A stretch of DNA of 64,000 nt from Billgrantia montanilacus (GCF_003336675.1 NZ_QPII01000009.1:1-64000); one strand, 5' to 3'. Shown: positions 1 to 8,864, counted from the first letter of the stretch. Numbers and translations are program-made. Notes: a model not told the origin generated them from the sequence alone.

Positions 1-93
1 ATCAACCACTGGATCCGGTACTACAACGAAGAACGGCCGCATCAGTCTTTGGGCTATGTGGCACCCCGAGCACACCCCGCATTAGTGGCGTAG
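1..93 (+). CDS. IS3-family transposase OrfB, C-terminal end (partial)
   Basis: The window opens inside this gene; only the last 30 codons before a TAG stop are present. The visible peptide contains WIRYYNEERPHQSLGY, the hallmark C-terminal end of the rve integrase core in IS3-family OrfB transposases, just after the catalytic glutamate region. The catalytic DDE residues lie outside the window. It is a different element from the complete IS3-family copy at 45083-46352, whose OrfB ends differently. The stop lies only about 27 bases before hemagglutinin coding sequence resumes, which places the IS end near base 120. Confidence 0.85.
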   Translation: MNHWIRYYNEERPHQSLGYVAPRAHPALVA

Positions 94-120
94 GGTGTGC
101 AGAAACCAGGGGGTCATTAC
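1..120 (+). mobile_element. Right end of an IS3-family insertion sequence (partial)
   Basis: Transposase coding sequence ends at 93. A short non-coding tail ending GGGGGTCATTACA fits an IS terminal repeat, and from about 120 the sequence reads as CdiA/FhaB-type protein. The other end and its inverted repeat are outside the window, so the exact boundary is inferred from where hemagglutinin coding sequence begins. Confidence 0.6.
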
Positions 121-121
121 A

Positions 122-1492
122 CAAAGCGGCGGCACCATCCGCTTCGAAACCGCCAGCGACGTGCACACCGAATCCCACGAGCGCAGCAAGAGCAGCTTCG
201 CCTGGCAATCCGCCTCCGGCGAAGGCTTCACCCGTGAAACGCTGCGCCAGAGCGAACTCGTGGCCCAGGGCGACCTCATCATCCAGGCCGCTGAAGGCAT
301 CCACATCGACGTTCAGGAGATCGATCGCCATAGCATTACCCGCACCATCGACGCCATGGTCGCCGCCAACCCCGACCTCGCCTGGCTGCAAGAGATGGAA
401 CAGCGCGGCGACGTCGACTGGCGGCAGGTCAAGGCCTTCCACGACAGCTGGGATTACGAGCAATCCGGGCTTGGAGCATGCGCAGCGCTGGCGGTGGCCA
501 TCGTCGCCGCCGCCTGGGCCGGCCCGGCGGCCTCCGGCTTGCTGGGGCTGGCTGAAGCTGGCGTGGCCGCCAGCATGGTCAGCGCAGGCGCGGGTTCACT
601 GGCCGGCACCGGCGCGGTCAGCCTGATCAACAATCGCGGCGACCTGGGTACCGCCCTCGGCGACACCTTCTCCAGCGACAGCCTGCGCGGCGCGGCCACC
701 GCCGCCCTGACGGCCGGTGCCACCCGCGGCATGACCGATCACTACTGGGGAACGCAGACCAACCCCACCACCGGTGCCACCAATAACCTCAACCTCGGCT
801 TTGGCCAAGGGAGCGACATCGCCCGCTTCGCCGGGCAGCGAGCCACCCAGGTCGTTATCGATGCAGGCATTCGCAGCGCCGTGGAAGGCGGCAGCTACCG
901 GAACCATCTCGGCGACAGCCTCGAGAACGCCGTGCACCACGTCGTCAGCGGTGTGCTGTTCAATGCTGTGGGCGACGGCGCCTTCGACAACCGCTGGGAC
1001 AATGGCAGTCCACAAAAGATCGCCCTGCATGCCCTGGTCGGGGGCAGTGTCGCCGAAGCCATGGGCGGCGATTTCCGCACTGGCGCCTTGGCCGCGGGCG
1101 CCAGCGAAGCGCTCGTCCATCATCTCGTCGAGAACGGTCGCGCCAATCCGGAACTGAGCAACACCATCGCTCAGCTGGTGGGCATCGTCGCGGCGGAACT
1201 CAGCGGCGGCGACGTCAACAACGGCGCCTTCATTGCTGGCCAGGTGGAGAGCTACAACCGGCAGCTGCATTCCGAAGAGCGTAAGCTGGCAAGGGACTTG
1301 GCGGATCAGAGCGAGGGGCGCTTTACCCTGGAAGAGATCGAGCAGGCGATGCGTGGCATGCACAACGAAGGCTTGGGTGAAGGCCGGGGTGCCAATACCA
1401 TCGTTGATCTGCACGACCTTGCCGACATAGACACCAACTATTTCGACTCCCGGCGGAAGAAGTCGCGCCAGGCCAACCGAGGGATCGCTTGA
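122..1492 (+). pseudogene. CdiA/FhaB-type hemagglutinin, C-terminal remnant cut by an IS
   Basis: The open frame encodes about 456 residues of the C-terminal part of a two-partner-secreted filamentous hemagglutinin or contact-dependent inhibition protein. Visible landmarks are a late beta-helix stretch (TIRFETASDVHTE), a DUF637-like segment rich in Gly/Ala (roughly codons 120-330), and VESYNRQLH near codon 385, the usual pretoxin junction of this family. The large N-terminus with its secretion domain is missing because an IS end lies directly upstream at about 120, so the protein cannot be secreted normally. The frame ends in TGA at 1490-1492 and related sequence continues in another frame in the next feature. 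This is a relic or silent toxin cassette rather than a working CDI gene. Confidence 0.7.
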
Positions 1493-1965
1493 CCGGGCGG
1501 CCACTTGACGAAGAAGGGCGCTACACGGTCAGTTATGTCGTGGATGGGAAGATCTATCATGTCCCGCATTTTCCATGCGGAACGGCGGAGTGTAATGCGC
1601 AGGGCGCCAACGTCGATTACAGTGATCCAGGAGCCCAGGCATGGACGAGGGCGATAGATGCCAAGGCAGTAAGTGACACTGGCCGATTGGCAACATTTGG
1701 TGTTGTAGTAGCTTCGGCGCCAGTTGGGTTGGGTTTATCGGTCGGTGCTACTGGCCTTAGCTTATATGAAGGGTACCTAAGAGAAGAAGCTGCACATGCG
1801 GCTTCTAAAGAGGCCTTGGTCGCTGGTTTTGAGCAATATGTCCAGGCAAGAGGACTGCCTGCATCTGCGGCAAGGAGAATGGCTGCAGCAATAGATTTAA
1901 CTGGAAGGTGGGATGCTGTGATAGAAAATGGAGAAAGCTTAATGAGTCCAGCTGATGGACAGTAA
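1489..1965 (+). pseudogene. Probable frameshifted C-terminal toxin region of the CdiA-like remnant
   Basis: This 158-codon frame overlaps the previous stop by four bases and would need a TTG start. It begins with a segment containing CGTAECNAQGANVDYSDP, which resembles the Cys-x4-Cys/GGNLD stretch that normally follows the YNRQLH region within one polypeptide. I therefore read it as the same gene shifted by one frame near 1490. The rest contains a hydrophobic run (codons about 70-95, GVVVASAPVGLGLSVGATGL), so a membrane-active toxin tail is possible. Base composition falls in AT-rich direction from about 1650, common for variable toxin tails. An independent small gene remains possible because of the TTGA overlap. 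Confidence 0.5.
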
Positions 1966-2257
1966 TAATCTTGACTCGGCTTGGCTGAGAACCAGGAACC
2001 GCTACCGAGGCTTTGTAGTGTGGGTGTTGGCTATAGTTCCTGTCGTGTATTCGGTATGGCATTATTGGGGGGCGTGGTCGACTTTTTTTGGTGCTTTGGC
2101 TGGGCATTGGATGTTTTGGCAAGCAATAGTAGCTTATTTGTATGATAAAACAATATGGCCTGGAGGTGCTACTCCAGAAGATGGGAAAGCTGTTCGAGGA
2201 GGGGTAATGGCCTTTGCTGTCGTGGGGTATATGGCAATGTTCTTTTATTTTTTTTGA
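1955..2257 (+). CDS. Small polytopic membrane protein, candidate CDI immunity protein
   Basis: A 100-residue protein starting with ATG inside the end of the preceding toxin-like frame (11-base overlap), the usual position of a CdiI immunity gene. It has about three hydrophobic segments: residues 20-37, 43-65 and 83-100, ending in MAMFFYFF. I do not recognise a named family. The role is inferred only from position and from the hydrophobic toxin-like tail encoded just before it. Its AT-rich composition differs from most of the window, consistent with acquired DNA. An orphan membrane protein of unknown function is the alternative. Confidence 0.45.
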   Translation: MDSNNLDSAWLRTRNRYRGFVVWVLAIVPVVYSVWHYWGAWSTFFGALAGHWMFWQAIVAYLYDKTIWPGGATPEDGKAVRGGVMAFAVVGYMAMFFYFF

Positions 2258-2681
2258 ATTGTGTAGTGATGGTGCGGGTGTTTTCATTTCCTGAGGGGCG
2301 GTGGTGTTTACCTGCAGTGCGGCAGCGCCTCTATTCCTACGGGATTCGATAGTTCTTATTGCTCAATACGGAATATTGTCCGTCGATACCTTCGAGCGAA
2401 CTACTACGATTGCGAAATTCCCTGTGGTTATTTTTTGGCTGAATCATTAAAGTTTTCGTCGCTATGGCCGAAAAGAAAACTAACGTAAGCCAAGCAGGGG
2501 CACCTATATGAATCGCTAACACTTAGCATTTCTTCCGCATGGGCGGGGGGTTGGCTCCTTACCACCATCAGAGCATGTCCAGTGGGGTAATTCTCAGGGG
2601 AGGCAGGATTGAGTGTCTCTGGCACTCCTTGTCACACCCCGGCTAAGGGTGTGGAACACATTTTTTTATAAAGGCAGTGAG
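2258..2681. other. 424-base stretch without a convincing gene
   Basis: AT-richer than its surroundings; no frame here has both coding character and a plausible start. The only structure I see is a small hairpin, CACACCC (2633-2639) with GGGTGTG (2647-2653), followed seven bases later by a T-run. It could be a weak terminator for the toxin/immunity remnant, but the distance to the T-run is too long for a firm call. Confidence 0.4.
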
Positions 2682-3366
2682 ATGTACTAAGGGATCACAA
2701 CATTTTTCTTGGGTTTCATGTTGGTTGGCTGTGCTAGTACCAAAACTGTACCCATGGATACCGATAAGGTAGAGCAGACGTCACCGGCCTCGATCACGAT
2801 GTCCAGTCGTGAGAAGCCGAATTTTCTTGCCATGACAGCAGGGAAAGCCATGGTGGGCGGGCTGGTGGGCGCTGCAGCGATGATGATAGCAGGGAACAAC
2901 ATCGTTGAAGAGAACGAGATCGAGGATCCGGCTGGCCATATAAGCAGTGGCTTGGCAGCATCAGCTTGCTGAGCGGCTTGGGATAGAGCAAGTTGATGAA
3001 AATGGATTCGTTACCAAGGAAACGGGGGTGGCAGGGCTGTCAAGAGACTATGCGGCCAGCGACTTGCTGGTAGATATTGAAACCTTGGGCTGGGGCTTTT
3101 CCTACTATCCCTCCGCCATGAGAACCTATCAAGTGGCATATGCCGCGAGGCTCAAGGTGATCGATACGCGGTCGATGCAGACAGTAGCCGAGGCCCATTG
3201 TAGAAGGTCGCCGGAAAAAACCGATGACTCACCGAGCCGTGCTGAACTATTGGCAAACGGTGCCGAACGACTCAAGCAGGAACTCAGAGCCGCTGCGGAT
3301 TCTTGCATGCGAGAGTTCGAGAACAAGATATATCCGAGAAATCAGCAGATGATTAGCGAAGCCTGA
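2682..3366 (+). pseudogene. Lipoprotein pseudogene with early stop and frameshift
   Basis: Read from ATG 2682 (preceded by AAGGCAGTGAG) the frame gives M-Y-stop, then continues as a lipoprotein signal ending in the lipobox LVGC near 2730. It runs to a TGA at 2970-2972. Coding sequence then resumes one frame over from about 2950: SSGLAA in the first frame joins QLAERLGIEQVDENGF in the second, which continues to 3366. Two lesions, a nonsense codon at position 3 and a one-base shift near 2950, thus break a lipoprotein of about 225 residues. The family is unknown to me; the C-terminal half is soluble with two late cysteines. Start at TTG 2709 or ATG 2718 could still express a short fragment. Confidence 0.6.
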
Positions 3367-3416
3367 CCTGTTTCGGTAGCCGGTGCTTTGCATCGGCAAC
3401 CCTCAGCTGTGTGCTG

Positions 3417-3442
3417 AAAAAAGCGGCGACCGAAGCCGCCGC
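3417..3442 (-). terminator. Intrinsic terminator after the narK-usp-narK operon
   Basis: On the minus strand GCGGCG and CGCCGC form a stem around a short CTTCGG-containing loop, followed by six T residues (3417-3422). It lies about 50 bases after the stop of the last leftward transporter gene and marks the operon end. Confidence 0.8.
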
Positions 3443-3494
3443 CCTATGATGGAGCCCGGTAGGGCTCAGCTGCCTTGCCCCGGTATCGAACGAA

Positions 3495-4778
3495 TCAATC
3501 GGCCTCTGCTGCCGGCTTGCCGATGACCGTGGCCTGGTGGTGCTCATCGCGGGTGAAGACCGGAGCCCGCCGCTCGGTCCACCACATCCAGACGATCGAG
3601 ACCAGGGTCACGCCGAAGCAGAGCATCCACACCGAGGTTGCCACGCCGGTAAAGTCCACCAGCAGACCGAACAGGATCGGCAGCAGGAAGCCCCCCACGC
3701 CGCCGGCCAGCCCGACGATGCCGGAAACGAGGCCCAGGTTGCGGTCGTACTCGTCCGACAGGTACTTGAACACCGAGGCCTTGCCGATACCCCAGGCGAT
3801 GCCCACCACGAACAGGGCGAAAGTGAACAGCCAGATGGGAATGCCGAAGCTGAACTCCAGCCGGGAGCCGTCGACCTGCTGCACGGCGTACTGGGTATGG
3901 GGATAGGACATGATGAACAGCGCGACCAGGCTGGCCCACATGCAGGACCAGGTCACGGCATGGGCGCCGAAGCGATCGGAGAGCCAGCCGCCGAAGGCGC
4001 GGATGACACCCGACGGCAGCACGAAGATGGTGGCGATCAGGGCGGCGAGCTGTATGCCCATGCCGTATTCGTGCATGTAGTAGCGGGTCAGCCACAGCGA
4101 GACGCCCACATAGCCGCCGAAGACCACCGAGTAGTACTGGCAGTACTTCCACACCTTGGGGTCGTTGAGCACGGCGACCTGCTCGCGCAGGGTGGGGCGG
4201 TTGGCATTGCGGTGGCTCGGGTCCGAGAAGGTGAAGAACCAGAAGATCAGGGCCGTGATCAGCATGATCGCCGCGTACAGGTTGGGCACCGCCTGCCAGC
4301 CGAGCACGATGATCACCGTGGGGGCGACGAACTTGGTCACGGCGGCACCGGCGTTGCCGGCGCCAAAGATACCCATGGCCAGGCCCTGGCGATCGCGTTC
4401 GAACCACTTGGCGGTATAGGTGATACCCACCGAGAAGCCGCCGCCGGCGAGGCCGATCACGGCACCCAGCATCAGCAGTTGCCAGTACTGGGTGGCGAAC
4501 TGCACCGCCCAGATTGCCGGCACCGTGGCCAGCATCAGCGCCATGAAGACGGGACGGCCGCCAATGCGGTCGGTCATGGCGCCCAGCGGTAGCCGCACCA
4601 GCGAGCCGGTCAGGATGGGAACGGCGGCCAGGATGCCGAACTGGGTATCGCTCAGCCCCAGCTCCTCGGCAATGGGCACGCCGATCTCGCCGAACATGGT
4701 CCATACCATGAAGCACATGGTGAAGGCGAAGGTGTTGGCGGTCAGTACCGAGTACTGCTTGAAGCGCGGCGAAGCCAT
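3495..4778 (-). CDS. narK: NarK-type nitrate/nitrite MFS transporter (type I-like)
   Basis: A 427-residue, 12-helix major facilitator of the nitrate/nitrite porter family in the inner membrane, expected to import nitrate (proton symport or nitrite exchange). The signature glycine-rich motif in helix 5 is visible as GIFGAGNAGAAVTKF, and the second, in helix 11, as GIVGLAGGVGGF. The loop motif RLPLGAMTDRIGGRP is the MFS DRxGRR-type motif. I chose the ATG at 4778 because GGGAG lies five bases upstream of it; an upstream in-frame ATG at 4790 lacks a good site. It is the last gene of a leftward operon with two other NarK homologues and usp, followed by a terminator at 3417. Length and motifs resemble NarK1-type symporters such as those of Pseudomonas. 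Confidence 0.85.
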   Translation of the reverse strand: MASPRFKQYSVLTANTFAFTMCFMVWTMFGEIGVPIAEELGLSDTQFGILAAVPILTGSLVRLPLGAMTDRIGGRPVFMALMLATVPAIWAVQFATQYWQLLMLGAVIGLAGGGFSVGITYTAKWFERDRQGLAMGIFGAGNAGAAVTKFVAPTVIIVLGWQAVPNLYAAIMLITALIFWFFTFSDPSHRNANRPTLREQVAVLNDPKVWKYCQYYSVVFGGYVGVSLWLTRYYMHEYGMGIQLAALIATIFVLPSGVIRAFGGWLSDRFGAHAVTWSCMWASLVALFIMSYPHTQYAVQQVDGSRLEFSFGIPIWLFTFALFVVGIAWGIGKASVFKYLSDEYDRNLGLVSGIVGLAGGVGGFLLPILFGLLVDFTGVATSVWMLCFGVTLVSIVWMWWTERRAPVFTRDEHHQATVIGKPAAEAD

Positions 4779-4881
4779 GGAATCTCCCATATGAAGGGGC
4801 GGTTGTCTCACTGCCTGCGTCTTGAGCAGGAAAGCCCAAAGGCAGCGGTCGCCTTGGCGACCACCCCTCGGGACAGGCGGA

Positions 4882-6390
4882 TTAACCCTGCTGCAGTTTG
4901 GCCTGTGCCTTGGCCAGCTCCTGCTCCTCGATCATGCGGTCGACGGAGGAGACGTAGTACTCCTCGTCGAACGCGCCCTCCGGCTCCTTCAGCCAGATCA
5001 GGCAGATCAGCCAACTGATGAACGCGCCCCCGGCGATGATGTAGAAGAACTGGGTGGGAGTGACGAAGGTGAAGATGGTCAGGTAGACCACCGCCCCCAC
5101 GTTGCCGTAGGCGCCGGCCATGCCCGAGATCTGGCCGGTGATGCGGCGCTTGATCGAGGGGATGATACCGAAGGTGGCACCCTCTGCCCCCTGGACGAAG
5201 AAGGAGGTGAAGATGGTGATGGCGATAGCGATGATCAACGGCCAGCTGGCGTTGAGCATACCCATCAGCACGAAGCCGATGCCGATGCCGAACATGTAGC
5301 TGAGCATCACGAAGCGGCGGTTGCCCATGCGGTCCGATACCAGGCCGCCCATGGGGCGCGCCACCAGATTCACGAAGGCGAATGAGGCGGCGATCATGCC
5401 CGCCGTGGCGGCATTCAGCCCCCAGGTTTCCTCGAAGAACATCGGCAGCATGGAGACCACCGCCAGCTCGGCGCCGAAGTTGGCGAAGTAGGTGCTGTTG
5501 AGGGCGGCGACGCTGCTGAACGGGTACCTGTCGTCTTCCGGTACCCCCTTCTTCAGGATCGGCACGTTGACCCGCAGGATCTGCACGACCTGATAGATGA
5601 TCACGGCGACGATGGCCAGGTAGCAGATCACGGCGGCGGTCACCGACATGTAGCCCATGTTCTGGATGCGCCACACCAGGATGCCCAGGCAGCCCACCAG
5701 CGGGATGGTCCAGACGATCAGCTTGAGCATGTCGCCCCAGGTGCTGACTTCCATGGCCATGGCCTTGCGCGGCTTGCGGTGTGCGCGGGCATCGGGGCCA
5801 TCGGTGATGGCGAACCAGTAGTAGATCCCGTAGGCGGCCATGACGACGGCGCTCTGGGCGATGGCCCAGCGCCAGCCGTCTTCACCGCCGAATAGGGTTA
5901 TGGCGATGGTGGGCAGGGTCATGGCGGCGGCGGCGGAGCCGAAGTTGCCCCAGCCGGCATAGAAGCCCTCGGCGAACCCGATGTCCTTGGGCTTGAACCA
6001 GAGCGCGGTCATGTGAATGCCGACCACGAAGCTGGCGCCGATGGAACTGAGCACCAGCCGCGAGACAAGCAGCTGCGACATGGTGTTGCCGAAGGCGAAT
6101 ACCAGCGCCGGAATCGACATACTGACCATCAGTACCGAGAACACCCGGCGCGGGCCGAAGCGGTCCAGGGCCATGCCGACGATGATGCGCGCCGGGATGG
6201 TCAGGGCCACGTTGGCGATGGCGAAGAGGCGGATGTCGTCCCGGGTCAGCCAGTCGACGCTCTTCAGCATGCTCGATGCCAGCGGCGCCATGTTGAACCA
6301 GACGTAGAAGGTGATGAAGAAAGCGATCCAGGTCAGGTGAAGGGCCCTGATCTCAGGACTGCGAACCTTGAAGACGGCGGATACTTTCAT
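4882..6390 (-). CDS. NarK-family nitrate/nitrite MFS transporter, 502 residues
   Basis: Polytopic inner-membrane protein with two nitrate-porter signatures: GFYAGWGNFGSAAAA (about residues 148-162) and GMAGAYGNVGAVVYL (about residues 420-434). It is longer than E. coli NarK (about 463) because of a soluble loop between the two six-helix halves (residues 200-230, basic) and a charged C-terminal tail. Substrate should be nitrate and/or nitrite; direction cannot be told from sequence. It is third in the leftward operon, 73 bases after usp and 103 bases before the type I-like carrier. Sequence divergence from the neighbouring homologues suggests different transport roles rather than a recent duplication. 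Confidence 0.82.
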   Translation of the reverse strand: MKVSAVFKVRSPEIRALHLTWIAFFITFYVWFNMAPLASSMLKSVDWLTRDDIRLFAIANVALTIPARIIVGMALDRFGPRRVFSVLMVSMSIPALVFAFGNTMSQLLVSRLVLSSIGASFVVGIHMTALWFKPKDIGFAEGFYAGWGNFGSAAAAMTLPTIAITLFGGEDGWRWAIAQSAVVMAAYGIYYWFAITDGPDARAHRKPRKAMAMEVSTWGDMLKLIVWTIPLVGCLGILVWRIQNMGYMSVTAAVICYLAIVAVIIYQVVQILRVNVPILKKGVPEDDRYPFSSVAALNSTYFANFGAELAVVSMLPMFFEETWGLNAATAGMIAASFAFVNLVARPMGGLVSDRMGNRRFVMLSYMFGIGIGFVLMGMLNASWPLIIAIAITIFTSFFVQGAEGATFGIIPSIKRRITGQISGMAGAYGNVGAVVYLTIFTFVTPTQFFYIIAGGAFISWLICLIWLKEPEGAFDEEYYVSSVDRMIEEQELAKAQAKLQQG

Positions 6391-6463
6391 GGTCGTATCA
6401 TCCTGGAAGTGAAAAAGTGACAGCGATGAGGGACGGCAGGGGTGAATGGCGGCAGTATCCGGC

Positions 6464-6922
6464 TCATGGGCTGGGCAGTATCAACAGCGGACACTCGACG
6501 CGCCGGGCCAGGAAGGAGCTGACTTTGCCGAAGGTCATGTAGTCGAGTTCGTCGACGAAGTAGCTCAGCGACTGGGCGATGATGCCGCCGTCGGGCTTGT
6601 TGCTGTGGCGGGCGATGACCAGTACGTCGGGTTGATGCTTCTGGGTGGCGCGCAGGATCATCTTGCGCGGGTCGCCCTCGGCCAGGACCCAGTCGACATC
6701 GAACTCCTCGCGGGTGGCAAAGTCGACACCCTCCTGCAGGGCCGCCTTCAGCTCTTCGTACTCCTGCTGGAACAGGTCCTCGTTGGCATCGGTGGCATCG
6801 CGAGGGTTTTCCGCCACGCCGATCAGTACCAGGGTGGGGGCGTTGCAGCGAAACAGGCTGACGGTCTGGGCCAGGGCCAACTTGGCGTTTCGCGAGCCGT
6901 CATAAGCGATCATGACTTTCAT
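6464..6922 (-). CDS. Universal stress protein, UspA family
   Basis: A 152-residue cytosolic protein beginning MKVMIAYDGSRNAKLAL, the typical first strand and helix of Usp domains, with a second conserved part DVLVIARHS and a C-terminal SSFLARRVECPLLIL strand. The usual ATP-binding signature G-2x-G-9x-G(S/T) is not seen in full: the region after VIARHSNKPDGG differs, so nucleotide binding is uncertain. GGAGGG five bases before the ATG is a strong ribosome site. It sits between two nitrate transporter genes in the same operon, so it is expected to be induced with nitrate respiration or oxygen limitation, as some Usp proteins of Pseudomonas are. Confidence 0.85.
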   Translation of the reverse strand: MKVMIAYDGSRNAKLALAQTVSLFRCNAPTLVLIGVAENPRDATDANEDLFQQEYEELKAALQEGVDFATREEFDVDWVLAEGDPRKMILRATQKHQPDVLVIARHSNKPDGGIIAQSLSYFVDELDYMTFGKVSSFLARRVECPLLILPSP

Positions 6923-6991
6923 GGCATCCCTCCGGAGAAGGCAAGGTAGGGGGTGTGCTCCGGAATTTTTTCCGGAGCACAGGTAACCGCA

Positions 6992-8626
6992 TCAGGGGTT
7001 CTTGACGTAGGCGTTGGGGCGCAGGTAGAACCACCAGTTGATCACCAGGCACATGGCGTAGAAGATCGCGAAGCCATACATGGCGAGTTCGGGTGTGCCG
7101 GCACGGATCTGGGTGCCCATCACCACGGGAGCAATGAAGGCGCCATAGCCTGCTACGGCGGAGGTCCAGCCCAGCACGGGGCCCTTCTGCTGGGCATCGA
7201 AAATCACGCCGATGCTGCGGAAGGTGGAGCCGTTGCCGATGCCGCTGGCGGCGAACAGGATCACGAACAGCAGCATGAACAGGGCAAAATAGCTGTTCGG
7301 GTCGGTGGAGTTGTAGGCCAGCATCATCACGTAGCCGGTGACGGCGGAGGCCACGACCATCACGACAGAGATGACCTGGGTGACGATGGAGCCGCCCACC
7401 TTGTCGGAGACCCAGCCGCCGATAGGACGAATCAGGGCGCCGACGAAGGGGCCGATCCAGGCCCAGGTCAGAGCGCTGGGCCCCTCGGGGTTAACCACGC
7501 GTGTCACGCTGCCGTCGGCGGCCACTTCCATCATGTTGCCGAAGATGACGTTGATCGAGAGCGGCAGGGCGGCGGAGAAGCCGATGAAGGAGCCGAAGGT
7601 CAGGATATAGAGCACCGTCATCGACCAGGTGTGCTTGTTGGAGAAGATGGAAAACTGCTTCTGAATGTTGGGCTTGATCTCACCGGGAATCAGCCGCAGC
7701 AGTCCCAGGGTCAGCAGGATGGTGACTGGGAGAGCGACCCACATGCCAAGCCACTGTAGTGTCAGGATGCCCATGATGGTGGCGATGATGCCGACGCCAT
7801 AGAGCCCAAGAATCTTGCCGAAGGCCTGCATCGGCGTGCCGGGATTGGGGGTGATGGGGCGCAGGTTGTTCATGCCGAACCAGCCGGCGAAGGCCAGCGG
7901 AATCAGGAATACCAGCCAGACGAAACCGGCGTTCTGGATCCAGGTCTCGGTGCCCGCTTCGATACGCCCGATCAGGGTGCCGCTGGAACTCTGCAGCTCC
8001 ATCGGAGTACCGGCAATGGCACCGAAGATGCCAACGGTCATCACCAGCGGAATCAGGATCTGCATGGTGGTGACACCGAAGTTGCCCAGGCCGGCGTTCA
8101 TGCCCAGGGCATAGCCCTGCTGCTTCTTGGGGTAGAAGGTCGAGATATTGCTCATCGAGGCGGCAAAGTTACCGCCGCCGATACCCGATAGCAGCGCCAG
8201 TGCCTGGAACACCCAGAACGGTGTGCCCGGGTTCATCAGTGCCACGCCGGTGCCGAGGGCGGGGATCATCAGCAATGCCGTGGTCAGGAAGACAGTGTTG
8301 CGCCCGCCGGCGATACGGATCATGAACGAGGCAGGAATACGCAGCGTGGCGCCCGCCAGACCGGCAATAGCGGTCAGCATGAAGAGCTGGTCGACACTGA
8401 ATGGAAAGCCCAGACTCTGCATCTGAGTGGTGATCATGCCCCACATCATCCAGACGGCGAAGCCCATCAACAGGCTGGGGATGGAGATCCACAGGTTGCG
8501 GTTGGCGATCTTCTTGCCGCTGCGCTCCCAGAATTCGTCGTTCTCGATATCCCAGTGTTCGATATCGCCGTTCGTCTTGCCGGGCGTCGTCACGCCCCCC
8601 CCGATATCGGCATCTGTCTTGGCCAT
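6992..8626 (-). CDS. narK: NarK-family nitrate/nitrite MFS antiporter, 544 residues
   Basis: First gene of the leftward nitrate transporter operon. The protein has a hydrophilic N-terminal tail of about 45 residues, then 12 to 14 predicted helices. The helix-5 nitrate signature is clear (GMNAGLGNFGVTTMQ, about residue 180); the second is degenerate (SAVAGYGAF). RPIGGWVSDKVGG is the mid-protein MFS loop motif. The start at 8626 is chosen because AGGGGA precedes that ATG at good spacing and the next upstream in-frame start would place coding sequence over the FNR-like site. At 544 residues it is longer than usual NarK, with an enlarged central segment. FNR- and NarL-like sites upstream predict induction by anoxia and nitrate. 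Confidence 0.85.
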   Translation of the reverse strand: MAKTDADIGGGVTTPGKTNGDIEHWDIENDEFWERSGKKIANRNLWISIPSLLMGFAVWMMWGMITTQMQSLGFPFSVDQLFMLTAIAGLAGATLRIPASFMIRIAGGRNTVFLTTALLMIPALGTGVALMNPGTPFWVFQALALLSGIGGGNFAASMSNISTFYPKKQQGYALGMNAGLGNFGVTTMQILIPLVMTVGIFGAIAGTPMELQSSSGTLIGRIEAGTETWIQNAGFVWLVFLIPLAFAGWFGMNNLRPITPNPGTPMQAFGKILGLYGVGIIATIMGILTLQWLGMWVALPVTILLTLGLLRLIPGEIKPNIQKQFSIFSNKHTWSMTVLYILTFGSFIGFSAALPLSINVIFGNMMEVAADGSVTRVVNPEGPSALTWAWIGPFVGALIRPIGGWVSDKVGGSIVTQVISVVMVVASAVTGYVMMLAYNSTDPNSYFALFMLLFVILFAASGIGNGSTFRSIGVIFDAQQKGPVLGWTSAVAGYGAFIAPVVMGTQIRAGTPELAMYGFAIFYAMCLVINWWFYLRPNAYVKNP

Positions 8627-8675
8627 GGTGATTTCCCCTAGGTGGCTCCGCTGACCCCGGCTTGCGACCACTGGC

Positions 8676-8689
8676 CTGACCGGGATCAA
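8676..8689 (-). promoter_or_regulatory. FNR/ANR/DNR-like box upstream of narK
   Basis: Minus strand reads TTGAT-CCCG-GTCAG, matching the FNR consensus TTGAT-N4-ATCAA in 8 of 10 positions. It lies about 50 to 63 bases upstream of the narK start at 8626, a reasonable place for an activator of that promoter. The Dnr-like regulator encoded at 22872-23615 is a candidate ligand. Confidence 0.6.
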
Positions 8690-8767
8690 TTCAGGTTCGT
8701 ATGGCGCAAAGATACGCCGCGCGTAAGGGCGGCGAAACTGGCGGAAAACGGAGAAAAATCAGGGAAA

Positions 8768-8792
8768 TACCACTTGAGGGGTAGCAGTGGTA
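8768..8792. promoter_or_regulatory. NarL binding site, 7-2-7 inverted repeat, upstream of narK
   Basis: TACCACT (8768-8774), two bases, then AGGGGTA (8777-8783, complement TACCCCT) forms a 7-2-7 inverted pair of NarL heptamers (consensus TACYYMT; 6/7 and 7/7 matches). A third heptamer AGTGGTA follows at 8786-8792. The cluster is 142 to 166 bases upstream of the narK start, upstream of the FNR-like box, as in nitrate-activated promoters of E. coli. Confidence 0.6.
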
Positions 8793-8841
8793 TTGAAGTA
8801 ACTCCTTGTTTCTTCGAGCGCTTGTAAAAGAGAGGGTAAAC

Positions 8842-8864
8842 AAAAAGGCGCCTTGCCGGCGCCT
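8842..8864 (-). terminator. Intrinsic terminator after narL
   Basis: On the minus strand AGGCGCC and GGCGCCT form a 7-base-pair stem (8846-8852 with 8858-8864) with a five-base loop, followed by TTTTT (8842-8846). It lies about 48 bases past the narL stop and separates narXL from the narK promoter. Confidence 0.8.
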
